From Fredinandcohnia onubensis (lineage in GTDB: Bacteria; Bacillota; Bacilli; Bacillales; Bacillaceae_L), in NCBI RefSeq assembly GCF_002734215.1, contig NZ_NSEB01000011.1, positions 310,001 through 374,000 on the forward strand: a stretch of DNA of 64,000 nt, in the 5' to 3' direction. Under the pieces are notes generated by a model that saw only the letters and a program-made list of their open reading frames with translations, searched no databases and was not told where the DNA came from. How positions within the stretch are numbered: the first letter of the stretch is position 1; each line of letters opens with the position of its first letter. Position numbers and translations under genes: made by a program. This document shows positions 52,840 to 61,148 of this stretch, piece after piece.

Positions 52840-55203
52840 TTATGCTGGAGGATCAATATTTAAATCATCCGCAATTTCTTTTTCTTGATATTGTGTATCT
52901 TTTCGAGCATTGAAGCGCTCTGCTTTTTCCACATACACCGCAATATTGTAATCAGGAATACCAGCAAATTTTTCATAGCGTCCTCTTGGTAATAAAAAGT
53001 TACCTTCTGGGAAGTGAACGCCTAGATTTTTTCTGGCGATATCAGCAAATTTGGCTTTTCCTTGGAATACTCCAAACCCATTGTGAACAACGATTGCTTC
53101 ACCGTCTGCAACACGAAGCTCCTTCGCGTCCATTGGATTTATTAGTACATCATAACGGCCAGCCCCATTGAATGGATCAACCTCTTTATAAATCATCGAA
53201 TTAAATTGCTTTCCACGGCGAGTCGTGAGTACGAATTGTTCTTCCTTTTTACCGAAATCAGGGATATCAACAGAGATTAGACTTCCCTTGCCATCCGGAG
53301 TCGGACACACTCCACCTTCACAAAGCCATGCTCCTCCCCATTGGAACACATCCCCTTTTTTCTTGAGGTGTTGTATGCCGTTGTAGTTCGGATTGGCAAT
53401 GGCAATTTCATCACGAATTTCCTGTCCGCTTTTAAAATCAATTAAATGTGCGTTTTCAGGTTTAACTCGCTTGGCAAGGTCAACATAGATCTTCCACTCA
53501 GCGCGTGCTTCAGCAATTTCGTTTTTATTGCCTTCAATTTCAGGTGAAAAATAAACCATACGCTCAGTTGATGTTGAAGTTCCTCCACCCTCTTGTTCAT
53601 ATCTTGTTTTTGCCGGTAAAACAATAACGGCTTCTTTTGCATCCACGAGTGTTGAAGTGTTTAAAATAATATCTTGATGCACACGGATATCTAGTTCAGA
53701 CAATGCTTTTTCAACAAACGTAGGGTCTGGCATCGTTTCAAGGAAATTGCCTCCAGACATATAATAAAGTTTTACCTTTCGCTCATGATCCTCTGGGAGT
53801 ACGATATTTTCGAGAGTAACACCCACAATATCCCCTTGCCATTTTTGTATCTCAAAGCCCCAAATCTCTTCAAGGCGCTTCCTATTTTTTTCATCAAATT
53901 CGCCACCTGGCAGTACAAATGGATCGGCTCCCATTTCACCAGAACCTTGTACAGAAGAGTGCCCACGAAATGGCATTAGTCCATTATACTTGCGACCTAA
54001 GTGGCCTCGAAGCAAGGCAAGATTTGCCACCTGTGAAATATTATCTGTTGCAAATGAATGCATCGTTAAGCCCATTGCCCATGTGTACACGGCATTTTTA
54101 CTCTTGGCTAAAAGTTCTGCAAGTTCTCCGATTCTCTCTTTTGATACACCGGATGACTTTTCAATTTCATCCCAACTTTGCGCTTGGGCATGCGCTTTCA
54201 ATTCTTCATACCCATTTACATGTTGATTCACGAACTTATGATTAATCGCAGAACTTTGATGTTTTTCTTCCATTTCAAACCAATGCTTCATAATTCCAAA
54301 CATGAAGGCAATGTCTCCACCAATGCTAACTTGGTAAAAATCATCTGTGAGTTTTGTTCCGAATAGGGCAGATTCCATATTAGATGGGATCCAGTATTTA
54401 TCCATTGCAGGTTCCCTGTGTGGGTTAATTACAATAATTTTTGTACCACGCTTTTTAGCTTCAAGCATGTATTTCGTTGAAACAGGTGAACTGTTTGATG
54501 CAACACTTCCCCAGAATACCAATACGTCTGTACCCATCCAGTCCTGATAGTTGGAAGTTGATGCCCCAACACCGATCGAACGCTTCATCGCTGTTTTACT
54601 TGGCGAATGACAAATACGGGAAGCGTTATCAATATGGTTCGTTCCTAAGAAACGAGATACCTTAGCCGCCACATAATAAGATTCATTGGTAATCCCTCGA
54701 GAAGTCAGATAAAAAGCATACTGCTTCGGGTTTAACTTTTTCATTTTGTTTGCAATCATATCCATCGCTTCATCCCAGGAGATTCTGGAAAACTTTCTTT
54801 CTCCTTTACGACGGATCATCGGATATGGAATTCTTCCGAGCTTTCTTAGTTCAGTGCTATTAAGCTTACGAAGTTCATCGATATCTGCATGAAGAATATC
54901 CGATTGAATCGCTGGCATTGTACTTAAGCGCAGTACATTTAAACGTGTCGTGCACATATGTGGACCTGTCAATGTTTGATCATATAGACCAGAAACACCA
55001 AGTGCACATCCGTCACAAACACCTTGTGTTAAAATACGTGTCGCATACCCTAGATTGTCCTTATTTTCCCAAGCAACTTTCATTGTATCTCGTATGTGTT
55101 TCGGTTTCACTTTTCCTAAACCAAATGGGATTGGACTGACCCAATGCTTTGGTTGTGGCATTTTAGTTGATTTTATAGGTCCCTGATGCTTTGTTTCTCC
55201 CAC
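52840..55203 (-). CDS. FdhF/YdeP-type molybdopterin oxidoreductase
   Basis: This 787-residue cytoplasmic oxidoreductase of the bis-molybdopterin family, FdhF/YdeP branch, is often called a formate dehydrogenase alpha subunit. The N-terminal cysteines (Cys63, Cys66 and Cys84) may bind an iron-sulfur cluster. The motif NASRICHSPS places Cys198-His199 as the likely molybdenum ligand and partner, encoded by TGT and not by a selenocysteine UGA. No Tat signal is seen. The GTG start at 55203 follows GAAGGAGGAG. The leader upstream has a putative attenuator. fdhD nearby supports sulfurated Mo-cofactor use. Formate as the real substrate is not proven. Confidence 0.85.
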   Translation of the reverse strand: MGETKHQGPIKSTKMPQPKHWVSPIPFGLGKVKPKHIRDTMKVAWENKDNLGYATRILTQGVCDGCALGVSGLYDQTLTGPHMCTTRLNVLRLSTMPAIQSDILHADIDELRKLNSTELRKLGRIPYPMIRRKGERKFSRISWDEAMDMIANKMKKLNPKQYAFYLTSRGITNESYYVAAKVSRFLGTNHIDNASRICHSPSKTAMKRSIGVGASTSNYQDWMGTDVLVFWGSVASNSSPVSTKYMLEAKKRGTKIIVINPHREPAMDKYWIPSNMESALFGTKLTDDFYQVSIGGDIAFMFGIMKHWFEMEEKHQSSAINHKFVNQHVNGYEELKAHAQAQSWDEIEKSSGVSKERIGELAELLAKSKNAVYTWAMGLTMHSFATDNISQVANLALLRGHLGRKYNGLMPFRGHSSVQGSGEMGADPFVLPGGEFDEKNRKRLEEIWGFEIQKWQGDIVGVTLENIVLPEDHERKVKLYYMSGGNFLETMPDPTFVEKALSELDIRVHQDIILNTSTLVDAKEAVIVLPAKTRYEQEGGGTSTSTERMVYFSPEIEGNKNEIAEARAEWKIYVDLAKRVKPENAHLIDFKSGQEIRDEIAIANPNYNGIQHLKKKGDVFQWGGAWLCEGGVCPTPDGKGSLISVDIPDFGKKEEQFVLTTRRGKQFNSMIYKEVDPFNGAGRYDVLINPMDAKELRVADGEAIVVHNGFGVFQGKAKFADIARKNLGVHFPEGNFLLPRGRYEKFAGIPDYNIAVYVEKAERFNARKDTQYQEKEIADDLNIDPPA

Positions 55204-55320
55204 GCTTTACTCCTCCTTCTACACATTTCGTTATTACTATGTCTATGGTCAAAGTCAACTTATATTAACTAAGCTTTCGGCATTAAACTGCTTAATCCTT
55301 CTAAAACTCTAAAATTATAG

Positions 55321-55406
55321 AAAAAACCACCGAAACATGATTCTCTACGAACATAGAGAAATGAAACGGTGGTTAGTCTTTAGCAGGGTCGCTACCAAGT
55401 GCCAAC
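55321..55406 (-). promoter_or_regulatory. Candidate RNA attenuator A, before the oxidoreductase gene
   Basis: On the minus strand the hairpin UAGC-GACCCU-GCUA (55394-55381) is enclosed by GUUGG (55406-55402) and CUAAC (55376-55372). The CUAAC side overlaps the arm AACCACCG of an intrinsic terminator (55374-55321, with CGGUGGUU then UUUU). The two structures exclude each other. The same layout and 14-nt core occur at 57370-57407. Confidence 0.65.
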
Positions 55407-55416
55407 ACATAAGGTT

Positions 55417-55558
55417 GTTCAAAAATTCGGCCGAAAATGACGCATCGAATTTCTGCGTTGGCTTGCTTCTCCGTTCCTCACGTATTAACTGCATACGCTC
55501 CGGTACTCAAAGCTGCGCCGCCTTGAAATTCTCGGTCCTTTTCAACCTCCTTTTGAAC
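55417..55558. repeat. MITE-like dispersed repeat, copy 2
   Basis: This 142-bp copy of the element at 1975-2117 begins with GTTCAAAA and ends with TTTTGAAC. It lies between the DUF2294 gene and attenuator A, only 11 bases from the attenuator's outer stem, so it may separate or supply the promoter. Confidence 0.7.
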
Positions 55559-55569
55559 ACATATTATTG

Positions 55570-55932
55570 TTATTTAGTTGTAAACTTTTTTTCTAGATCT
55601 TGATCAAATACAAAGACTGACATTCCGAAATCTCGATCAATATCAATATCAACAAATAAATCTACTAGGTTTGCACCTAAAAACTCTTCCATTTCAATGG
55701 GTCTATTTTTTCGGTACATTTCTTTTACCATTTCGGTTCTTGCCGCACGAAGCATTTGTTTTCCTTCATCCGCACCGGCAATAAATTTTTCTACTGGAGA
55801 TAGGTTTCCTTCCATCTCACAAATGGCCCAATATTTACAAAAGGTTGTGGTGATTTTACTAGGTCCTTTCCCCATGTGCTTTTTGCGAAAGGACCTTACT
55901 AGATTGCTAAACTCGGCTTCGTATCTATTCAT
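55570..55932 (-). CDS. DUF2294 / MpsC-like protein
   Basis: This 120-residue protein has the pattern of the DUF2294 family (now grouped with MpsC): a helical N-terminus with RKKHMGKGPSKITTTF, a GNLSPVEKF central segment, and a final LFVDIDIDRDFGMSVFVFDQDLE. MpsC-type proteins belong to cation-translocating membrane systems in some Firmicutes. A free-standing copy near formate oxidoreductase genes is common in Bacilli, as far as I recall. It is in line with the oxidoreductase gene, with the MITE-like repeat between. The role is not established. Confidence 0.75.
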   Translation of the reverse strand: MNRYEAEFSNLVRSFRKKHMGKGPSKITTTFCKYWAICEMEGNLSPVEKFIAGADEGKQMLRAARTEMVKEMYRKNRPIEMEEFLGANLVDLFVDIDIDRDFGMSVFVFDQDLEKKFTTK

Positions 55933-55993
55933 TTTTTGTCTACCTCTTACTCGTTACTCATTAACCTTAAGTTAATCAAGATTACAAAGAATG

Positions 55994-57259
55994 TCAACCA
56001 GCAAGCTCAGCGTTATTCGTAGATTGATTCTTTTTCAATTTGTTAATATCCAAACGAATTAGAAGTGAAACCGCAAGTGCTACCGCAAATAGCGCAGTAA
56101 ATACTGTTAAGCTTTGTGTATAGCTTCCAGTTGTGTCCCGTATCCAAGATGCGAACATTGGACCAGCAAGACCTGCGGCTGCCCAAGCCGTTAAAATGTA
56201 GCCGTGAATTGCACCAAGCTGTTTTGTTCCAAACAAGTCCCCAATGTAAGCCGGGATTGCGGCAAACCCACCACCATAACATGTATAAATAAGTGCGAGT
56301 AATACCTGAAATAACACTGGGTTCGACACATGTGGTAGTAACGGAAACGCAATTACTTGGATAACGAAAAATACTGTATATGTATTAGGCCTCCCTAAGT
56401 AATCAGACACAGACGCCCAACCAATACGACCAAGCCCGTTAAAAGCACCTAAAACTCCTACTAACGCCGCAGCTGCAACTGGAGTTAAACCTACGCTTTC
56501 CTGTGCAAGTGGAGATGCAGCAGAGATGATCGCTATACCGCACGTAACATTGATAAAGAGCATGAGCCATAAATAATAAAAACGTTTTGTCTTTACCGCT
56601 TGGTTTGCCGTTAATTGTGATAAATCCTGTTTTACCTTCTTCGCTCCACTCGAAACCTTCTCTTTAAAGCCAGCCGGTAACCAGCCTTCCTTCGGTGGTG
56701 CAAGGTAAAGTGACGCCAAGATCATAATGATAAAATAAGAGATTCCAAGAATATAAAACGTATTAGCAATTCCTACTGATACAATGAGTTTTTGCATAAT
56801 GGGACTACTGATTAATGACGCAAATCCAAACCCCATAATCGCAAGGCCCGTTGCCATGCCACGTCTGTCGGGGAACCATTTTACAAGTGTTGATACTGGA
56901 GCAATGTATCCAACGCCCAGACCAATTCCACCCAACGCACCATAGAATAAATACAATAATGGCAATGATTCTAGGTTAATCGCAAGACCAGATCCCGTGA
57001 TACCGACGCCAAAGAATATTGCAGCTAGAATGCCAGATGCGCGAGGTCCATATTTTTCAACGAAATGCCCTAGGAAAGCTGCTGATAATCCTAAGAAAAG
57101 AATCGCGATACTAAAGGTCATGCTGATATCGGTTAAATCCCATCCGAATTCTGATTGTAGTGGTTTTGTAAATACACTCCAGGCGTAAACTGAACCGATT
57201 GATAAGTGAATTCCAACGGCCGAGGCTGCAATCAGCCAACGATTTTTTGTCTTTTCCAT
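55994..57259 (-). CDS. Oxalate/formate-antiporter-type MFS transporter
   Basis: This 421-residue major facilitator of the OFA (oxalate:formate antiporter) group has twelve hydrophobic segments. The family segment is IHLSIGSVYAWSVFTKPL in the first helix, followed by GGIGLGVGYIAPVSTLVKWFPDRRGMATGLA and CYGGGFAAIPAYIGDLFG. It probably moves a carboxylate such as oxalate or formate. The substrate is unproven. The ATG follows AAAGGAGAG. It is preceded by attenuator B, which shares its core with the leader of the oxidoreductase gene. Confidence 0.87.
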   Translation of the reverse strand: MEKTKNRWLIAASAVGIHLSIGSVYAWSVFTKPLQSEFGWDLTDISMTFSIAILFLGLSAAFLGHFVEKYGPRASGILAAIFFGVGITGSGLAINLESLPLLYLFYGALGGIGLGVGYIAPVSTLVKWFPDRRGMATGLAIMGFGFASLISSPIMQKLIVSVGIANTFYILGISYFIIMILASLYLAPPKEGWLPAGFKEKVSSGAKKVKQDLSQLTANQAVKTKRFYYLWLMLFINVTCGIAIISAASPLAQESVGLTPVAAAALVGVLGAFNGLGRIGWASVSDYLGRPNTYTVFFVIQVIAFPLLPHVSNPVLFQVLLALIYTCYGGGFAAIPAYIGDLFGTKQLGAIHGYILTAWAAAGLAGPMFASWIRDTTGSYTQSLTVFTALFAVALAVSLLIRLDINKLKKNQSTNNAELAG

Positions 57260-57321
57260 TTCTTCTCTCCTTTGTTTTGAAATAATAGGTTAGATTTTGC
57301 AGTAGTTATAAAAAACAAAAA

Positions 57322-57456
57322 AACCGCCAGCAGCCTTATGCTTGAATAAGCATAAAAAGGATGATGACGGTTAATTTCCCTAGCAGGATCGCTACTACAA
57401 AATTAACAGTAATCGCTTCCAATACCGCACCTTTTGCAGCAGAGACAGGTTCGCTA
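57322..57456 (-). promoter_or_regulatory. Candidate RNA attenuator B, before the MFS gene
   Basis: On the minus strand UAGC-GAUCCU-GCUA (57394-57381) is enclosed by GUUAAUUU (57407-57400 complement) and AAAUUAAC (57377-57370). The last bases also belong to arm AACCGUC of a terminator, with GGCGGUU and UUUUU at 57328-57315. An upstream copy, UAGCGAACCUG at 57456-57446, sits in its own ACAGG/CCUGU hairpin. A 60-codon TTG-started open frame across this leader lacks a ribosome binding site. Confidence 0.65.
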
Positions 57457-57489
57457 TCCTGTGACAAAAGTGTGTCAATATTGTGAACT

Positions 57490-57518
57490 ATATAATAAAA
57501 TATTACCAAAGCTAGCAA
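57490..57518 (-). promoter_or_regulatory. Possible promoter of the MFS leader
   Basis: On the minus strand TTGCTA and TTATAT are 17 bases apart, which would start the leader RNA about 30 bases before its first hairpin. It matches SigA spacing but is only moderate in sequence. Confidence 0.4.
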
Positions 57519-57652
57519 AATAAAACAATAGCTTTTAATTAACTATTTCGAGTAGTGAAAATTTTTTATTGTTGTCCTTCCAATAAAAGTATGATTATAT
57601 ATTTAATAACTAGATGCGTTATTCAATCTTAAAAGGAAAGTGAGGTGTATCG

Positions 57653-58462
57653 ATGATGGATTCCATTACTGTTAGAAAAGGGATTATCAAATTTGAAGAT
57701 GGTCAGCTTTTTGACGAGGAAGATCAAATTGTGACTGAATTTCCTTTGACTATTATCTTGAACCAGCAGGAATTTGCAACGATGGTTTGTACCCCTTCAG
57801 AGCTTGATGAACTGGTAATTGGCTTTTTAGCTTCAGAAGGAGTCATCCGTTTTAGAGACGAAATTAAAAGTCTCCATATCGATGAAGGCCAAGGCTATGC
57901 GTATGTTGATACGACTAAAGAAGTAACAACAAGCCAGGAATATTATTCAAAGCGGTTTATCGGTTCCTGTTGCGGAAAAGGAAGACAATTCTATTTTGTC
58001 AATGACTCAAAAACAGCCAAAACATCAACATCAACCATTACCCTCACACCTGAAGAATGCATTACCTTAATGAACGAAATGCAGGAAAACAGTGTTGTCT
58101 TTAAAGATACAGGCGGTGTGCACAATGCAGCGCTTTGCACGCCAAACGAAATGATTGTGAATCGAACCGATATTGGCAGACATAATGCTCTTGATAAAAT
58201 CTATGGATATTGCTTAAATCATAAAATACCTGTTCGTGATAAAGTGATTGTGTTTAGTGGTAGAATTTCTTCTGAGGTATTATTAAAGGCCGCGAAAATT
58301 GGAGTTGGGATTGTTTTATCAAAGTCAGCACCAACCGACTTGGCTATTAAAATGGCTGAAGAACTAAATATAACTGCCGTTGGTTTTATCCGCGGCGGAA
58401 AGCTAAATGTCTATTCACATCCAGAACGAATTGTGCAGGATTCGTTTGAAACTACGAGTTAA
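57653..58462 (+). CDS. fdhD: Formate dehydrogenase accessory sulfurtransferase FdhD
   Basis: This 269-residue FdhD transfers sulfur from a cysteine desulfurase to the molybdenum cofactor of formate dehydrogenases, which makes them active. The reactive cysteine motif is GSCCGKG (Cys106, Cys107), the CC form seen in Bacillus instead of the E. coli CxxC. Other family segments are FKDTGGVHNAAL and DIGRHNALDKIYG. It is transcribed opposite to the MFS and oxidoreductase genes and lies next to them, which fits a role for that oxidoreductase. The ATG follows GTGAGGTG. Confidence 0.93.
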   Translation: MMDSITVRKGIIKFEDGQLFDEEDQIVTEFPLTIILNQQEFATMVCTPSELDELVIGFLASEGVIRFRDEIKSLHIDEGQGYAYVDTTKEVTTSQEYYSKRFIGSCCGKGRQFYFVNDSKTAKTSTSTITLTPEECITLMNEMQENSVVFKDTGGVHNAALCTPNEMIVNRTDIGRHNALDKIYGYCLNHKIPVRDKVIVFSGRISSEVLLKAAKIGVGIVLSKSAPTDLAIKMAEELNITAVGFIRGGKLNVYSHPERIVQDSFETTS

Positions 58463-58468
58463 AAAGAA

Positions 58469-58508
58469 AAAGAGATTAGTAGGCTTCCCTCTACTAATCT
58501 CTTTTTTT
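58469..58508 (+). terminator. Terminator of fdhD
   Basis: AAAGAGATTAGTAG pairs with CTACTAATCTCTTT, followed by TTTT. A very strong hairpin. Confidence 0.93.
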
Positions 58509-58521
58509 GATAAATTTTTCC

Positions 58522-58600
58522 TATTGGCTATATTTTTTCGGTATCAGCCATAAATTCAAATTATCAGCCAAATTTTTCATTTATTGGCCATACCCACTTA
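58522..58600. repeat. Four degenerate 20-bp tandem repeats
   Basis: TAT(T/C)(G/A)GC(T/C)A begins at 58522, 58542, 58562 and 58582, exactly 20 bases apart. The spacers between are A/T-rich and vary. It lies between the convergent fdhD and CoxG-like genes. Confidence 0.65.
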
Positions 58601-58601
58601 T

Positions 58602-59051
58602 TTACGTGTGTTGAAATAGCTCTTGTACATTTTTCATGAACTCCTCAGACTGTTTATTGCTCGACCCTTTCATTAAAAGCTCTCCAATTGAAGCTAATTT
58701 ACCGGTCATTTCAAAATCCATTTCATATTCAACGAGCGTTTGATTCGGTTCGATTGTTTTTAAGTTTGCAGTAAGGGTATTTGTAAAGGAACCCGCAAGT
58801 GAAACGGGTTTTCCTTTCATTTCGACGACAATCTTTTCATTTTCGATTGACTCTTTTAACTCCCCTACTCCCTGAATTTTGATTGGGACAAACTGTACCT
58901 TGACCTCTACCAATGTTTCATATTTTGTTGGACTTAATTGCTTAACTTTTTTACAGCCGGGAAAACAGGGGCCTAATTTCATTGGGTCCATAAAAACAGA
59001 ATAGACACTTTCTCGGTCTGCATGTACGATAAATTTGTTAGCTTTTTTCAA
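58602..59051 (-). CDS. CoxG-like SRPBCC protein
   Basis: This 149-residue START/SRPBCC-fold protein is similar to CoxG (carbon monoxide dehydrogenase subunit G family): DRESVYSVFMDPMKLGPCFPGCKKVKQLSPTKYE at the start and the GKLASIGE motif near the end. CoxG proteins tether molybdenum enzymes to the membrane in CO oxidizers, but many Bacillus members have no such partner. The place beside Mo-related genes is suggestive. The ATG is at 59051. It converges with fdhD. Confidence 0.8.
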   Translation of the reverse strand: MKKANKFIVHADRESVYSVFMDPMKLGPCFPGCKKVKQLSPTKYETLVEVKVQFVPIKIQGVGELKESIENEKIVVEMKGKPVSLAGSFTNTLTANLKTIEPNQTLVEYEMDFEMTGKLASIGELLMKGSSNKQSEEFMKNVQELFQHT

Positions 59052-59224
59052 GATCCCACTCCTTACGATTTTTTCTAAGATGATGTTACAATTTTATTAG
59101 TAAAATTTTGTTATAGAACTAAAATGATAAATCGTAAGACAACTGTCATAGTCTATTATTAAAAATGCTTTTTGATATAATGGTTAAAATAAGGATAGAT
59201 GTTTGTATAGAGGAGAGACTTTTT

Positions 59225-59521
59225 ATGGCTTTTGGAATTAGACGCAAGGAGCTTCTCGAGTGGAAAAGGAAGGTTTCACAAGGAGAAATTGCGTTTTTGA
59301 CACATTATTGGATTGACGACCGTTTTCCTGGGATGACGACCGTGACAAAAGTCGGCTGTGCTGACCTTGAAAAACTTAAAAATTGGGGCAAACAATATGG
59401 CATTCCTTCAAAGTATATCCATAACCATACTGGATTCCCCCACTTTGATTTATTAGGAGAACGACAAATCGAGATCTTAAAAAATGAAAACATGTTACAC
59501 CAATTAGACAGATTCAAGTGA
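59225..59521 (+). CDS. Small conserved protein, YneQ-like
   Basis: This 98-residue protein (MAFGIRRKELLEWKRKVSQGEIAFLTHYWIDDRFPGMTTVTKVGCADLEKL...) resembles the small Bacillus YneQ proteins as I recall them, which is not certain. The Trp/His-rich fold suggests a small enzyme or binding protein. I choose the ATG at 59225, seven bases after GAGGAGAG. The in-frame ATG at 59165 lacks a ribosome binding site. The next gene, mscL, follows after 74 bases in the same direction. Confidence 0.7.
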   Translation: MAFGIRRKELLEWKRKVSQGEIAFLTHYWIDDRFPGMTTVTKVGCADLEKLKNWGKQYGIPSKYIHNHTGFPHFDLLGERQIEILKNENMLHQLDRFK

Positions 59522-59595
59522 TAAGTCTTTTGTACTATTTTTCTTTCCAATTGATTTGCGTAAAATAAGATATGATTTGAAAGGAGAATTTACTC

Positions 59596-59973
59596 ATGAT
59601 TAATGAATTTAAAAACTTTGCCCTCAAAGGCAATGTGATTGATCTTGCGGTCGGGGTTATCATTGGTGGGGCATTTGGAAAAATCGTAACATCACTCGTG
59701 AATGATATTATTATGCCTTTAGTTGGTTTCTTACTAGGTGGGGTCGATATATCTAAAGCTTCTATCCCCTTTAATGGTGAAAAAATCATGTACGGTGCTT
59801 TTCTACAAACAGTCGTGGACTTTTTAATTATTTCCTTTTCTATTTTTCTCTTTATTCGCTTTTTCCAACGGTTTAAGAAAAAAGAAGAAGAAAAGCCTGC
59901 TGATCCAACTCCATCAAAAGAGGAGCTATTACTTACTGAAATTCGTGATTTACTAAAAGAACAACGCAGCTAA
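59596..59973 (+). CDS. mscL: Large-conductance mechanosensitive channel MscL
   Basis: This 125-residue pentameric channel releases solutes on sudden hypo-osmotic shock. The first helix carries [24 protein letters not shown], the pore-lining signature. The second helix is near 70-90 ([15 protein letters not shown]). The C-terminal cytoplasmic helix is charged ([16 protein letters not shown]). The ATG follows AAAGGAGAA. It is a single gene ending in a bidirectional terminator. Confidence 0.96.
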   Translation: MINEFKNFALKGNVIDLAVGVIIGGAFGKIVTSLVNDIIMPLVGFLLGGVDISKASIPFNGEKIMYGAFLQTVVDFLIISFSIFLFIRFFQRFKKKEEEKPADPTPSKEELLLTEIRDLLKEQRS

Positions 59974-59977
59974 TTGA

Positions 59978-60020
59978 AAAAGGTTGTCCGAGTCGTGTTG
60001 ACTATGGACAACCTTTTTTT
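59978..60020. terminator. Bidirectional terminator between mscL and ykhA
   Basis: AAAAGGTTGTCC pairs with GGACAACCTTTT across a 16-base loop, with T-runs on both strands. Confidence 0.9.
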
Positions 60021-60537
60021 ATACTTCCCAAGGTAATGCAATGCTAAATTTAGACGCCATTTTTTCGTTTTCTTTTTTGCGTCTTTTCCGATTTTCTGCA
60101 CGGTCTTTTGCTGATTCATGAAGCATCTTTTCTTCTTCAGACTTCGGAATGACCTTTGGAACGGGTTTTGGTTTCCCATTCTCATCTAAGGCAACAAAGG
60201 TTAAAAACGACAATGCGCAAATATGACGTTCTCCCGTATACAAGTCCTCTGCAATCACCTTTACAAAGACCTCCATAGACGATCGCCCCGTGTAGGTGAC
60301 AAAAGCCTCTAAACAAACAGAGCTTCCTTCATTAATCGGATGAAGAAAATCCACAGAATCTGTTGATGCTGTTACAACCGGTGAACGTGAATGACGCACA
60401 GCTGAAATAGAAGCCACATCATCAATATAAGCCATCAGTTTACCACCGAACATGGTTCCATGGTAATTTGTATCAGGCGGGAAAACATTACTTGTCTTCA
60501 CAACAAAGGATTCTTTGCAGTACTTTGCCTCTTCCAT
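60019..60537 (-). CDS. ykhA: Acyl-CoA thioesterase YkhA
   Basis: This 172-residue hot-dog-fold acyl-CoA thioesterase of the YkhA/BFIT type has the catalytic segment HGTMFGGKLMAYIDDVASISA (with the Asp) and TDSVDFLHPI. It ends in a Lys/Arg-rich tail. It hydrolyses fatty acyl-CoAs, and exact chain length is unknown. The ATG at 60537 follows AAGGAGGG. It is a single gene with the shared terminator at 59978. Confidence 0.88.
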   Translation of the reverse strand: MEEAKYCKESFVVKTSNVFPPDTNYHGTMFGGKLMAYIDDVASISAVRHSRSPVVTASTDSVDFLHPINEGSSVCLEAFVTYTGRSSMEVFVKVIAEDLYTGERHICALSFLTFVALDENGKPKPVPKVIPKSEEEKMLHESAKDRAENRKRRKKENEKMASKFSIALPWEV

Positions 60538-60578
60538 ATGTATGCCCTCCTTCGTTATTTTTTTATATTCTTCACGTA

Positions 60579-61019
60579 TTAGATCAATTTCAAACTAACG
60601 AGTTTTTCTCCCCAAGGTGCTACCCCATTCTGTTGAAAGCCTGCTCGTAAATACGTTCTTTCTGCTTCAATATTATCTGGGTTATACCCGATGATGATTT
60701 CTTTGGCATCTGGTTTACCTTTAATATTTTCAATTACCTGTAAAAGAGCGTTAGTGCCGTAACCATTCCCCTGGTATTTTTCATCAATCATAATACGGTA
60801 AATCCAATAATTATGATCATCCTCATCTAAACCGTACATTGTAAAACCCACCATTTTGTCATCTGCATAAATAGCAAGCGCCTCAAAGTTTGGCAAGTAC
60901 TGTACTTCTGCTAGTGAATAAAGATTTGATGCGATAAAACCTTGCTGGTCCTTACTTACTCTTAAATCAATACATTCTTCCCAATTATCACGTGTGATTT
61001 TTTGTAAGGTCACTGTCAA
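60579..61019 (-). CDS. GNAT acetyltransferase, spermidine-type (BltD-like)
   Basis: This 146-residue GNAT protein is typical of the spermidine/spermine N1-acetyltransferase group: LQKITRDNWEECIDLRV at the start, acetyl-CoA region YRIMIDEKYQGNGYGTNAL, and the final ERTYLRAGFQ...GE. I start it at the TTG at 61019, seven bases after GGGGGA. The track-level extension to 61103 lacks a ribosome binding site and does not look like the family. Polyamine acetylation is by family resemblance and is not certain. Confidence 0.8.
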   Translation of the reverse strand: MTVTLQKITRDNWEECIDLRVSKDQQGFIASNLYSLAEVQYLPNFEALAIYADDKMVGFTMYGLDEDDHNYWIYRIMIDEKYQGNGYGTNALLQVIENIKGKPDAKEIIIGYNPDNIEAERTYLRAGFQQNGVAPWGEKLVSLKLI

Positions 61020-61116
61020 GTGAGTATCCCCCGATACATTAGTATAAGAAGGTTTTATGGCCTCCCAACATATAATCGTATGCGTTCGGGCTAAATATTT
61101 CAATCTTTTTTTAAAG

Positions 61117-61148
61117 AAAAAACGTTAGCCAAATGACTAACGTTTGTT
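61117..61148 (-). terminator. Terminator of the BASS transporter gene
   Basis: AAACGTTAG pairs with CTAACGTTT around TCATTTGG, followed by TTTC on the minus strand. The stem overlaps the gene's stop. Confidence 0.88.

Noticed and set aside
54608-54612. Selenocysteine codon in the oxidoreductase active site
   Set aside because: The codon in the SRICH motif is TGT (Cys198), not UGA, and the frame is continuous.
57336-57518. 60-codon membrane-peptide gene (TTG start) before the MFS gene
   Set aside because: There is no ribosome binding site, its start overlaps the probable promoter, and its second half is the shared attenuator and terminator.
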